A stretch of 9,816 nt of DNA, taken from contig JAADDL010000092.1 in assembly GCA_013153915.1 (NCBI GenBank), forward strand, positions 1-9,816, given 5' to 3'. Position numbers and translations under genes: made by a program. Position 1 is the first letter of the stretch. The number at the start of each line of letters is the position of its first letter. The notes beneath the pieces were generated by a model, which worked only from the letters and a program-made list of their open reading frames with translations, searched no databases and was not told the DNA's origin. The DNA comes from Campylobacterota bacterium. Its GTDB lineage: Bacteria > Campylobacterota > Campylobacteria > Campylobacterales > JALSKU01. Of the stretch, positions 1 through 7,149 are shown piece after piece.

Positions 1-125
1 TGAATACCTTTTTGGGCGAAGAGTTTTACAATGAGGACAATATCGCCAATAAATTTACCTATATAAACGGTGATGAAAAGGGTAGAACCACTATTATACT
101 TATAGATGAGGCTTTAGGGTTTTAA
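1..125 (+). CDS. C-terminal end of an unrecognised protein (partial)
   Basis: An open frame enters from the left edge and ends at the TAA at 123-125, giving 40 residues that begin NTFLGEEFYNED and end TIILIDEALGF. The codons look like ordinary coding sequence: mixed charged residues followed by a short hydrophobic beta-strand-like stretch (TTIILI) close to the C-terminus. I do not recognise the family from this tail and assign no function. It converges with the hemerythrin gene; the two stop codons are about 31 bases apart with a hairpin between them. It could also be a chance open frame, but its position flush against that hairpin argues for a real gene end. Confidence 0.55.
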   Translation, partial: NTFLGEEFYNEDNIANKFTYINGDEKGRTTIILIDEALGF

Positions 126-127
126 GC

Positions 128-161
128 AAAAAAAGAGTAGAACGATGACAATCGTTCTACT
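128..161 (-). terminator. Intrinsic terminator of the hemerythrin gene, containing its stop codon
   Basis: A perfect 11-bp inverted repeat (136-146 with 151-161, arm AGTAGAACGAT) encloses a 4-nt loop at 147-150. Read on the minus strand, the hairpin is followed by CTC-free spacing of one G/C base and then a run of seven T (the A-run at 128-134 on the plus strand), the classic rho-independent layout. The TAG stop of the hemerythrin gene (157-159) lies inside the stem. On the plus strand no T-run follows the hairpin, so it should work mainly for the minus-strand gene. Confidence 0.8.
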
Positions 162-588
162 GATTAGGGAAATTCTTTGGATATTTTTCAAGATATTTCT
201 TCATAGCCATGTCGGTATTTAAAACATGATCTATTAGCCAATGCCTCAAAAATTTAACTATTTCATCATAGTTTTTAGAAATATGTTCGTTGTCATATTC
301 GTTTTTTATTTTGTTTTTTAAATCCAATAACTCTTCAAGTAACTGCTGATGCTCTTTTCTATGCTCTTTAATATTTGGATACTTAATCTTTTTTTGTATA
401 GACTCTTCTCTTATGAAATGCTCATAGGCATAATTGTAAAGTTGAGATAAAGATGTCAGTAGCACCTCCTCATTTTCAGGTTTTTGCAATGCAAGTTCAA
501 CCGTATTTAGATAACAAACAAGATATCTATGATCATGATCGATCGTCTCGTTACCTACGGACATTCCTCTTCTCCAAATTAGTGCCAC
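157..588 (-). CDS. Bacteriohemerythrin (single-domain hemerythrin)
   Basis: A 143-residue protein of the hemerythrin family, a cytoplasmic four-helix bundle that binds O2 at a non-heme di-iron centre. The expected iron ligands are all visible: H20 in IDHDHRYL, H57 and E61 in HFIRE, H76 and H80 in HRKEH, and H121 and D126 in HVLNTD. The family's N-terminal tryptophan is W5. Length matches stand-alone bacterial hemerythrins, and there is no signal peptide or fused signalling domain, so an O2 carrier, store or scavenger role is more likely than chemoreception. The start is GTG at 586-588; it keeps W5 and has AGGAG five bases upstream, whereas the next ATG (residue 9) would remove W5. The gene appears monocistronic, with its own terminator. 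Oxygen supply or protection in a microaerophile is inference. Confidence 0.93.
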   Translation of the reverse strand: MALIWRRGMSVGNETIDHDHRYLVCYLNTVELALQKPENEEVLLTSLSQLYNYAYEHFIREESIQKKIKYPNIKEHRKEHQQLLEELLDLKNKIKNEYDNEHISKNYDEIVKFLRHWLIDHVLNTDMAMKKYLEKYPKNFPNQ

Positions 589-593
589 TTGTT

Positions 594-600
594 CTCCTTT
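594..600 (-). promoter_or_regulatory. Ribosome binding site that fixes the hemerythrin GTG start
   Basis: The minus strand reads AAAGGAG, with AGGAG ending five bases before the GTG at 586-588. This strong Shine-Dalgarno sequence supports the non-ATG start over the internal ATG at residue 9. Confidence 0.75.
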
Positions 601-637
601 TGTCGCTAAAATTAATATAATTCTTTATAAAATAGAT

Positions 638-643
638 ATCATA
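638..643 (-). promoter_or_regulatory. Possible -10 box for the hemerythrin gene
   Basis: The minus strand reads TATGAT, five of six matches to TATAAT, about 50 bases upstream of the GTG start. There is no recognisable -35 box, as is common in Campylobacterota. The surroundings are so AT-rich that other hexamers nearby (for example in the stretch 618-630) could serve instead. Confidence 0.25.
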
Positions 644-680
644 CCTATAAAAAATTAAATTATTATTAATTTTTCTATAA

Positions 681-714
681 TGATACTAAAAAAATTCTTA
701 AATATTTAGTATCA
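681..714. repeat. 10-bp perfect inverted repeat (possible operator)
   Basis: The arms TGATACTAAA (681-690) and TTTAGTATCA (705-714) are exact reverse complements separated by 14 AT-rich bases. It lies about 95-125 bases upstream of the hemerythrin GTG. The arms have only three G/C pairs each and no T-run follows directly on either strand, so a protein-binding dyad fits better than a terminator. The binding protein is unknown. Confidence 0.45.
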
Positions 715-824
715 CATAAAAAAGTAATTAAATAGTAACAAAAGTATACACAATTAGAAATTAAATGTCAATAAAATGTGTCTTAAATATTAAATAATAT
801 TATAAAAAAAATAAGAAAAATTTA

Positions 825-1505
825 CTAATGTGAGTTAAAAAGTATACTTCCAAGCCTTAACATATTTGAGCCGCACTTTATGGCAAGTTCAAAATCTCCG
901 CTCATTCCCATCGAGCAGATTTGAGCGCCTTTTGGCTTTAGCTTTTCATAAATCTTATAAGTAGTTTCAAAACTTTTTATTATCTCTTTTTCATTATCGG
1001 TGTGAGCGCCTATGCTCATAACGCCTTTTAAGGTTAAGTTTTTACACTCGTTTGCTATTTGTTCGTATGTATCTATGGCGCTTTGTGGTGAAACTCCCGC
1101 TTTTGTAGGCTCGCCGGAGCTATTTATTTGCAATAAAATATCCAGCTTTTTACCTTTTACGGCGGCTCTTTTATCTATCTCTTTTGCAAGTTCAAAGCCG
1201 TTGCATGATTGGATTAGCGATACGGGTAAATCTATTAGATGATTTATCTTATTTTTTTGCAATCTTCCTATAAAGTGCCATTCAAGAGGCAAATCCTCCA
1301 GTGCGCTTGATTTATCTTTTAAATCTTGCACTCTATTTTCGCCGAAAGCTCGTTGTCCTATATCGTAAAGCGCTTTTATCTCCTCTTTGCCGACATATTT
1401 GCTGACCGCTACTATTTTGACGATACTATGTTCGTTTGTTTCTATCCTGGCTTTTTCAACTTTTTGCCAAACTTTATCGAAATTTTCTTCAAATCTATCC
1501 ATCAT
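825..1505 (-). CDS. yggS: YggS/PROSC family pyridoxal-phosphate homeostasis protein
   Basis: A 226-residue single-domain TIM-barrel protein resembling the N-terminal half of alanine racemase. It binds PLP without known enzymatic activity and is thought to buffer free PLP and amino-acid/keto-acid metabolism in the cytoplasm. The PLP lysine is K36 in VAVSKY. Other family signatures follow: FGENRVQ (54-60), WHFIGRLQKNK (76-86), QINSSGE in the middle, and the phosphate-binding SMGMSGDFELAI followed by GSNMLRLGS near the C-terminus. Length is normal. The last gene of the operon, it starts directly after the rseP stop. Two adjacent ATGs are available: AAGGA (1509-1513) is three bases from the first (1503-1505) and six from the second (1500-1502), so the second may be the true start. 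Confidence 0.95.
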   Translation of the reverse strand: MMDRFEENFDKVWQKVEKARIETNEHSIVKIVAVSKYVGKEEIKALYDIGQRAFGENRVQDLKDKSSALEDLPLEWHFIGRLQKNKINHLIDLPVSLIQSCNGFELAKEIDKRAAVKGKKLDILLQINSSGEPTKAGVSPQSAIDTYEQIANECKNLTLKGVMSIGAHTDNEKEIIKSFETTYKIYEKLKPKGAQICSMGMSGDFELAIKCGSNMLRLGSILFNSH

Positions 1506-2567
1506 CTATCCTTCTATCAATCTATTGATGTCGTTATATGTCGAAAAGAGCATCAAGCTTAAAAGTATCGCCCAGCCTGCATATGTGAGTTTATACATCA
1601 CATTTTCGTTCGGAGGTTTTTTGAAGATTATCTCATATAGATTAAAAACTATATGTCCTCCGTCGAGTGCTGGTATGGGAAAAAGATTTAAAATTCCCAG
1701 ATTGACCGATATAAGAGCGGTTAAGCCCAAAAGTGCCACTATACCGGCTGATGCGGCTTGGGATGTGACTTGAACTATGGAGATAACTCCCCCCATCTCT
1801 TTTGCCGGAACCACCCCTTCTATCATCTTTTCAAGCCCTTTTAAGATAAATCTTGAAGCGTTTAATGTCTCTTGATACGCAAACTTAAAAGAGTCAAGAA
1901 ACGAGTATTTGATATGCACTATGTCCCCGCTAGGCAATATTCCGATAATTTTTCTTTTTACCGTTTCATTAAAGATATTTTTCATACTTTCTATGCGGGG
2001 AGTTAGTCTCTTTTTTATGATTTTATCGCCTCTTTTTACGGTTATGATGATACTTTCTTGTTTCGAATCCTCTTTGATAGCGTTTTTTATATCGTCCCAA
2101 GTCACGATTTTGTGTTTGTCGATTTGTAAAATCTTATCACCCTTTTGAAGTTTGGCTTTAAAAGCCGGGGAGTCGGGATATACTTTGCCGATGACGGGCG
2201 CTAGCTTATCCACTCCGATAATCCCCATGACGATATAGAGCAAGAAAGCAAGCAAAAAGTTTGCGCCCGGACCCGCCAAAAGTATCCCTATCCTTTGCCA
2301 AGGGGATTTTGCGTTGTAACTATCTTCATCTTGGCTAGAACGGGTAGGGTCCAAGTCGTCTTGCCCTTTCATCTGCACATAGCCTCCAAGAGGTATGGCG
2401 CTGATACAATATTCCGTACCGTTATGAACCTTTTTGTAGAGTTTTTTTCCAAATCCGATACTAAAAACTTCTATTTTGACCCCGAAATATTTTGCCACTA
2501 AAAAGTGTCCTAATTCATGAAAAAATATTAGCAACGACAGTATCAGTAAAGAGATAAATATACTCAT
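1506..2567 (-). CDS. rseP: RseP/YaeL-type site-2 zinc metalloprotease (M50)
   Basis: A 353-residue inner-membrane protease that cuts substrates within the membrane. The zinc site HELGH is at residues 17-21 in the first membrane helix, and the third ligand is D302 in the NLFPIPALDGG motif. A second helix with GPGANFLLA lies at about 92-118, a single PDZ domain at about 122-190, and the last helix at about 328-345. E. coli RseP is about 450 residues with two PDZ domains; this shorter one-PDZ form is common outside Gammaproteobacteria. Campylobacterota generally lack the sigma-E/RseA system, so clearance of signal-peptide remnants or cleavage of other membrane proteins is a more likely role (inference). 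The ATG follows the pgsA stop after one base, and the yggS start follows its TAG directly, so coupling is likely. Confidence 0.95.
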   Translation of the reverse strand: MSIFISLLILSLLIFFHELGHFLVAKYFGVKIEVFSIGFGKKLYKKVHNGTEYCISAIPLGGYVQMKGQDDLDPTRSSQDEDSYNAKSPWQRIGILLAGPGANFLLAFLLYIVMGIIGVDKLAPVIGKVYPDSPAFKAKLQKGDKILQIDKHKIVTWDDIKNAIKEDSKQESIIITVKRGDKIIKKRLTPRIESMKNIFNETVKRKIIGILPSGDIVHIKYSFLDSFKFAYQETLNASRFILKGLEKMIEGVVPAKEMGGVISIVQVTSQAASAGIVALLGLTALISVNLGILNLFPIPALDGGHIVFNLYEIIFKKPPNENVMYKLTYAGWAILLSLMLFSTYNDINRLIEG

Positions 2568-2568
2568 C

Positions 2569-3105
2569 TTAACTCTCTTTTATGTAGGTGTAAACATACT
2601 CGTATCCAGAGTATAGAGTTAAAAATACGGCAAACCACAATAGAGTCGTAGCGTAAGGCCAATTCATCATCAAAAAACCTATGGCGAACATTTGGGCTAC
2701 CGTTTTGGTTTTTCCTATAAAAGAGGCTTTTACACTCCTGTTTTCTCCCGCCATCAAAACTCTAAGACCCGTTATGAAAAACTCTCTAACGAGTATAAGA
2801 AGTATCGCCCAAGGAGAAGCTCTGCCGATATACATAAGGCCTAAAAATGCGGCCAATATAAGCATTTTATCCGCAAGAGGGTCTAGGACGGCGCCTAGTT
2901 TTGTCATCTGGTTCCAACTTCTTGCGATATATCCGTCAAAAAAGTCGGTAACGCTTGCCAAGACAAATAATAGTGCGGCAAAATAGTCCAGCCAACTACT
3001 ATCCATGCCGTTAAATATAGGCAAATCCCTATCGACAAGAAATAGAAACATCAAAGGCGCCATCAATATGCGTATAAACGCCAAAATATTGGGTAGATTG
3101 ATCAC
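2569..3105 (-). CDS. pgsA: CDP-diacylglycerol--glycerol-3-phosphate 3-phosphatidyltransferase
   Basis: This inner-membrane enzyme makes phosphatidylglycerol phosphate from CDP-diacylglycerol and glycerol-3-phosphate, the committed step towards phosphatidylglycerol and cardiolipin. With the start chosen here it has 178 residues and begins MINLPNILAFIRI, the usual PgsA N-terminus. The CDP-alcohol phosphotransferase signature is complete: D54, D57-G58, A61-R62, G71, D75 and D79. Several hydrophobic segments follow, and the end is hydrophilic (YIKES). I chose the GTG at 3103-3105, which overlaps the TGA of the upstream reductase (GTGA); GGAGGA at 3117-3122 is 11 bases away, slightly far. The frame stays open to a TTG at 3151-3153, but that would add 16 unconserved basic residues (HHRRRN). 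The rseP gene begins one base after its TAA. Confidence 0.93.
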   Translation of the reverse strand: MINLPNILAFIRILMAPLMFLFLVDRDLPIFNGMDSSWLDYFAALLFVLASVTDFFDGYIARSWNQMTKLGAVLDPLADKMLILAAFLGLMYIGRASPWAILLILVREFFITGLRVLMAGENRSVKASFIGKTKTVAQMFAIGFLMMNWPYATTLLWFAVFLTLYSGYEYVYTYIKES

Positions 3106-3887
3106 TTGAAAGTGGTTCCTCCGTCTATGATGAGGGTTTGTCCCGTTATCCAATCCGCTTTTTCGCTACACAAAAATAGACAAGCACCCGCCAAATCTTC
3201 AGGCTTTCCCATGCGATTTAGAGGTGAAAGCTCTTTGACTTTTTCTTTTATCTCTTGATAATTTACAAAAGCCTTTAAAGCATCCGTTTCTATGGGACCG
3301 CCGCTTACGGCATTGACTCTTATGCCCATCTCTCCAAGTTCCGCCGCCGCGTATCTTACCATAGCTTCAACGGCGGCTTTGTTCGCTCCGTGTCCTGCGT
3401 AATTGTCTATATAGACAAGATTTCCCGTACTGCTTATGGAGATGATGCTACCTTTTCCTATCTTTTGCATCCTTTTTGCCGCCTCTTGAGAGCCGATGAC
3501 GAAAGCTACTACTGTAGCAGTCCAAATATTGTTTAAGCCTCTTGGTTTTAATCTCATAAATTTACCGTATCCGCCTACAACGGCTCGACCCGAGATAATG
3601 GCATTAGAGATGAAAAAGTGAATTTGCTCGAAATCTTCGTCAATCTGCTTGAAAACATCTTTATATGTTTCAGGCTCTAAAATATTTAGTTTGTAGTATC
3701 TTGCTTTGACTTTATAATTTTTTTCAAGATCTTCGGCTATCTTTTTTGCCTCTTCTTCGTTAGAATGATATGTAAACGCTACATTCGCTCCCGCTTCGGC
3801 AAACTCATAAACTATCGCTTTTCCTATACCTCTCGTACCGCCGCTTATGACTAGTGTTTTTCCCTCTATGCTACTTTGAACGCTCAT
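3102..3887 (-). CDS. FabL-like enoyl-ACP reductase (short-chain dehydrogenase family)
   Basis: A 261-residue Rossmann-fold oxidoreductase. The nucleotide motif GGTRGIG lies at 16-22, SNA at 94-96 stands at the usual NNA position, and the serines are in SISSTG (150-155). The catalytic pair appears to be Y163 and K170, spaced Y-x6-K as in enoyl-ACP reductases; the normal SDR YxxxK tyrosine position is H166. The C-terminal part, with VNAVSGGPIETDALK and later GQTLIIDGG, closely resembles Bacillus FabL. I therefore infer NAD(P)H-dependent reduction of enoyl-ACP in fatty-acid elongation. Orthologues in Campylobacterota have often been labelled 7-alpha-hydroxysteroid dehydrogenase, which the active-site spacing does not support. 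The ATG shares one base with the dapA stop (TAATG), with GAAGGA upstream; the TGA overlaps the pgsA start. The gene sits between lysine and phospholipid synthesis genes. Substrate is not proven. Confidence 0.85.
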   Translation of the reverse strand: MSVQSSIEGKTLVISGGTRGIGKAIVYEFAEAGANVAFTYHSNEEEAKKIAEDLEKNYKVKARYYKLNILEPETYKDVFKQIDEDFEQIHFFISNAIISGRAVVGGYGKFMRLKPRGLNNIWTATVVAFVIGSQEAAKRMQKIGKGSIISISSTGNLVYIDNYAGHGANKAAVEAMVRYAAAELGEMGIRVNAVSGGPIETDALKAFVNYQEIKEKVKELSPLNRMGKPEDLAGACLFLCSEKADWITGQTLIIDGGTTFK

Positions 3888-4777
3888 TAAAATCCTTCTA
3901 TATCGTAATCACTCATAACTTTTTCTATTCTGACTAAATTTTTGTTGCTCGGCATCGTTAAAGGAAGTCTGTACTCTAAAGTATCTATCAGACCCGCTAT
4001 ATACATGGCCGCTTTTATAGGTATCGGATTGCTTTCGATAAATAGTATCTTATTTAGAGGATATAGTTTGTCGTTTATCTCTTTTGCTTTTTTAAAGTCC
4101 CCGTCAAGCGCACTATGAACCAACTCGCTTTTTAGTTTTGGCAGTAAATTTGCCGTAACGGATATGATGCCTCTCGCTCCGTTTGCCAGCATCGGATAGT
4201 CTATAGCGTCATCACCGCAAAATAGATACAATCCGGCTCGTTTGCTAAGCAAATCTATGGCTCTATCGACCGAGCCGGTCGCCTCTTTTATGGCAAAAAT
4301 GCTCGGTATATCGTCATATAGCCTAAAAACGGTTTCGGGTAAAAGATCAACCCCTGTTCTCCCGGGAACATTGTATAGCACTATGGGGATATCTACCGAA
4401 GCGGCTATAGTCTTATAGTGCTGATACAGCCCCTCTTGGGTCGGTTTATTATAGTAAGGAGTTACGGATAGTATGCCGTCGGCTCCTTGGAGTTCGGCGA
4501 ATTTTGCAAGATCTACGGCTTCATGAGTGGCGTTGCTACCGGCGCCGGCTAATACTTTTACATCCGTATCCTTACAAACCGAAGCGGCTATCTCTATACA
4601 TCTTTTGTGTTCGCTATGCGATAGAGTCGCACTCTCTCCGGTCGTTCCTACCGGCACTACGACATCTATCCCGTTTTTTATCTGTCTTTTTATCAATTTC
4701 TCATAGGTGACTTCATCGAGTTTGCCGTCTTTAAACGGTGTGATAAGCGCAGTCATAGCGCCTTGAAAATATTTCAT
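3887..4777 (-). CDS. dapA: 4-hydroxy-tetrahydrodipicolinate synthase
   Basis: A 296-residue TIM-barrel aldolase that condenses pyruvate with aspartate semialdehyde, the first dedicated step to diaminopimelate and lysine, and so to peptidoglycan. All active-site residues are visible: T45-T46 in GTTGES, Y109 in PYYNKP, Y135 in VLYNVPGRTG, R140, and the Schiff-base lysine K164 in AIKEATGS. Length matches the family (about 290-300). The ATG overlaps the stop of the M16 peptidase gene as ATGA, with AAGGAT five bases upstream, and its TAA overlaps the start of the reductase by one base. Lysine feedback inhibition is typical of many family members but cannot be read from this sequence with confidence. 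Confidence 0.97.
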   Translation of the reverse strand: MKYFQGAMTALITPFKDGKLDEVTYEKLIKRQIKNGIDVVVPVGTTGESATLSHSEHKRCIEIAASVCKDTDVKVLAGAGSNATHEAVDLAKFAELQGADGILSVTPYYNKPTQEGLYQHYKTIAASVDIPIVLYNVPGRTGVDLLPETVFRLYDDIPSIFAIKEATGSVDRAIDLLSKRAGLYLFCGDDAIDYPMLANGARGIISVTANLLPKLKSELVHSALDGDFKKAKEINDKLYPLNKILFIESNPIPIKAAMYIAGLIDTLEYRLPLTMPSNKNLVRIEKVMSDYDIEGF

Positions 4778-6078
4778 TTTTCATCCTTTTTAAGTATTAG
4801 TATGGTTGAGTTTTTTGCTTGAAAATACCTATTTGCCACATCTTTTATCGTATCGAGAGTTAGATTTTCTATATTTTTTTCATAATCCAAAAGAGGCTTT
4901 ATATCGCCCCTTGCAAGATAGCTTCCAAATAGTGAAGCGACACTAGAAGAGCTCTCAAGCGAATATATAAAATCCGCTTTGGTATTTGTTTTTATCTTTT
5001 GAAGCTCTTTTTTAGTAACCTTTCCCTCTTTTATCTTTTCTATTTCGTTTAAGATATCTTTTTTAACGGTTTTAGCGTCGATTCCCGGGTTGCATACCGC
5101 AACGATGAGAAAAAGTCCCGGATGTTTGTTTTCCATGTTGTATGCAAATATTTGATTGACCTCTCTTTTTTTATCGACCAGTTTTTTAACCAATCTACTG
5201 CTTTTTCCTCTGCTTAGTATCTCTCCTATCGCCGAAAGCGCAACCTGGTCTTTGTTCTTAAAGTCGGGTATATGGTAAGCGATAGCCAACATTTGCACCT
5301 GAGTGTCTTTGTGTATCATGATATCCTTTTTGCCGTCTTGAGGCGGTTCGACTTGATGAGACCTTTTTATATCGGTGCCGTTTTTTATCGCTCCAAAGTA
5401 CTTTTCGCTCTCTTTAAAAACGGTTTGAGGCTCAATATCTCCCGCCACTACTATGATGGCGTTTTTCGGTTGATAATACATCTTGTGAAATGCTTTGATA
5501 TCTTCTATCGTCCAGTTTTTAATATCGTCGGTAAATCCTATGGGAGTCCAGTGGTATGAGTTGTAAAGATAGGCATTGTTAAAAAGCCTAAAGTATAGAT
5601 ACCCCATAGGAGAGTTGTCCGTCCTCCAGTATCTCTCTTCAAGCACCACCTTTCTTTCCGTTTGAAATTCGTCGTCTTTTAAATTTAAGTTCGCCATAAG
5701 CTCGGCAAATAGTTTTAACGATTTGCTTAGATTTTTAGAGCTGCTTTTTATAAAATAGTGGGTATAGTCAAATCCGGTTGATGCGTTGTTTACTCCGCCG
5801 AAACTTTTTACTATCTTGTCAAACTCTCCCGCTTTTAAGTGTTTTGTGGATTTGAAGTTTAAATGTTCCAACATATGGGCTATACCGCTTTTACCCATCA
5901 CTTCGTCACCGCTTCCTACTTTGTAAAATATATCGGTAGTTATGACATTGCTACCTTTATTTATGGGTATCACCACCGTTTTTAGACCGTTTTTTAGTGT
6001 TTTTTCATAAAATTTCGGAAGAACGCTTCCCATCAAAACTCCTGTTATTAGTATAGAAAAAAGTATTATCTTTTTCAT
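4774..6078 (-). CDS. M16 family zinc metallopeptidase, exported
   Basis: A 434-residue pitrilysin/mitochondrial-processing-peptidase-like protease. It opens with a signal peptide (MKK then a hydrophobic stretch to about residue 18), so it should act in the periplasm, soluble or anchored. The inverted zinc motif HMLEH is at 68-72 (H68, E71 catalytic, H72), and the third ligand is probably E148 in VVLEER. Residues about 20-190 form the active M16 domain and about 190-400 the inactive partner domain, with SLFGSYLARGD near its end. Both halves are on one chain, typical of the M16B group. Helicobacter and Campylobacter have an equivalent gene between pyrD and dapA, sometimes called pqqE, which is misleading because it is unrelated to the PQQ radical-SAM enzyme. 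ATGA overlaps occur at both ends; GGGAGG lies three bases before its ATG. Substrate unknown. Confidence 0.93.
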   Translation of the reverse strand: MKKIILFSILITGVLMGSVLPKFYEKTLKNGLKTVVIPINKGSNVITTDIFYKVGSGDEVMGKSGIAHMLEHLNFKSTKHLKAGEFDKIVKSFGGVNNASTGFDYTHYFIKSSSKNLSKSLKLFAELMANLNLKDDEFQTERKVVLEERYWRTDNSPMGYLYFRLFNNAYLYNSYHWTPIGFTDDIKNWTIEDIKAFHKMYYQPKNAIIVVAGDIEPQTVFKESEKYFGAIKNGTDIKRSHQVEPPQDGKKDIMIHKDTQVQMLAIAYHIPDFKNKDQVALSAIGEILSRGKSSRLVKKLVDKKREVNQIFAYNMENKHPGLFLIVAVCNPGIDAKTVKKDILNEIEKIKEGKVTKKELQKIKTNTKADFIYSLESSSSVASLFGSYLARGDIKPLLDYEKNIENLTLDTIKDVANRYFQAKNSTILILKKDEK

Positions 6079-7139
6079 TGACCTCCCTTAAGATCGGCAC
6101 CTACGGCATCGCCGATATGAGTATAGCCGTCTTTTTTTAGAAGCTCTATCAAGCCTTTGTTTATCTCCTCTAAAAGAGCGGGACCTTTAAATATGAGCGA
6201 GCTATACACTTGGACAAGAGACGCCCCCGCTTTTATCCTTTTGTAGGCTTCTTGGCTTGAGTCGATACCCCCTACGCTTATGAGCGTAATTTTACCAAAA
6301 AGCTCTTTTGCCAACTCTTTAAAAAAATTATAACTTTTTTCTTTCAAGACTTCTCCGCTAATCCCTCCGAAATCTTTAGAGTTTGGTAGCAAAGAGTAAT
6401 CTATCGTCGTATTTGTCGCTATGATGCCTTTTGCTCCGCTATTCTTTGCGACAAGAGCCAGTTTTACCGCATTTTGAGTAGGCATATCGGGAGCCAGTTT
6501 CAAAAATATAGGTTTGTTTGTCTTTGAAATCCCCATCTCAAATATGGATTTGATGAACTCTTCGTTTTGAAGGTCCCTTAAACCTTTTGTGTTGGGGGAA
6601 GATATATTGATGACAAAATAGTCGCACAACTCTTTAAATCTATCAATAAGTATAGAGTAGTCGTCTATAGCGTTTTCCAAAGGGGTTGTTTTGTTTTTTC
6701 CTATATTTGCCCCAAGAGGTACCGCAAAAGGGTATATCTTTCTTACTCTTTTTGATATCTTGTCGGCTCCGTCGTTGTTGAAACCCATAGCGTTTTGTAT
6801 GGAGTTAAATTCGGGATATCTAAAGAGTCTCGGCTTTGGGTTGCCGCTTTGAGGTTTCGGTGTCAAAGTACCGTACTCTATATGCCCGAAACCAAGTGAA
6901 GTAAGAGGTTTTATCATGGTGGCGTTTTTGTCAAATCCCGCCGCAAGACCGACAGGGTTGACAAATCTTATCCCTTCAATTTCTTGATGAAGCGTCTTAT
7001 CTTCGACAAAGTGTTTTTCGGCATACTTAGAGAATGCGAAAGGGCAAGCCTTGTATCCGTTTTTTAGTGAAAATTCCGCCAAATTATGCGCATTTTCAGG
7101 GTCCAATAAAAACATAATTTTTTTGATGTATTCGTACAT
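6075..7139 (-). CDS. pyrD: Dihydroorotate dehydrogenase, quinone-dependent (class 2)
   Basis: A 354-residue FMN enzyme on the inner face of the membrane that oxidises dihydroorotate to orotate in pyrimidine synthesis and passes electrons to quinone, menaquinone in this group. The N-terminal amphipathic helices (about 1-45, starting MYEYIKKIMFLLDPENAH) are the class 2 membrane and quinone segment. Further motifs are GLAAGFDKN (64-72), the EYGTLTPKPQ region (88-97), QNAMGFNN (115-122), and NISSPNTKGLR (178-188) with the class 2 catalytic serine S181 and N178 and N183. FMN phosphate-binding ISVGGI and QVYSSLIF lie near the C-terminus. It is the first gene of the seven-gene operon. AAGGTG is four bases before the ATG, and a TATAAT box lies very close upstream. 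Confidence 0.97.
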   Translation of the reverse strand: MYEYIKKIMFLLDPENAHNLAEFSLKNGYKACPFAFSKYAEKHFVEDKTLHQEIEGIRFVNPVGLAAGFDKNATMIKPLTSLGFGHIEYGTLTPKPQSGNPKPRLFRYPEFNSIQNAMGFNNDGADKISKRVRKIYPFAVPLGANIGKNKTTPLENAIDDYSILIDRFKELCDYFVINISSPNTKGLRDLQNEEFIKSIFEMGISKTNKPIFLKLAPDMPTQNAVKLALVAKNSGAKGIIATNTTIDYSLLPNSKDFGGISGEVLKEKSYNFFKELAKELFGKITLISVGGIDSSQEAYKRIKAGASLVQVYSSLIFKGPALLEEINKGLIELLKKDGYTHIGDAVGADLKGGQ

Positions 7140-7149
7140 TAAGCACCTT

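Larger units (their letters stand above)
589..824. other. AT-rich intergenic region between hemerythrin and yggS genes
   Basis: This 236-bp stretch has no credible open frame and is strikingly AT-rich. It should hold the hemerythrin promoter (minus strand, right of 600) and the 3' end of the long pyrD-yggS operon. Long T-runs follow the yggS stop on the minus strand (around 803-820 on the plus strand), but no GC-containing hairpin precedes them, so I see no convincing intrinsic terminator for the operon. The only clear structure is the inverted repeat at 681-714. Confidence 0.6.

Noticed and set aside
783..824. AATATT repeats with T-runs after yggS as an operon terminator
   Set aside because: The only pairing is between short self-complementary AATATT units with no G/C pairs; this is not distinguishable from AT-rich background.
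1387..1773. 128-codon plus-strand open frame across the yggS/rseP junction
   Set aside because: It is antisense to two strongly conserved genes, shows no recognisable motif, and its composition is explained by the codons of the opposite strand.
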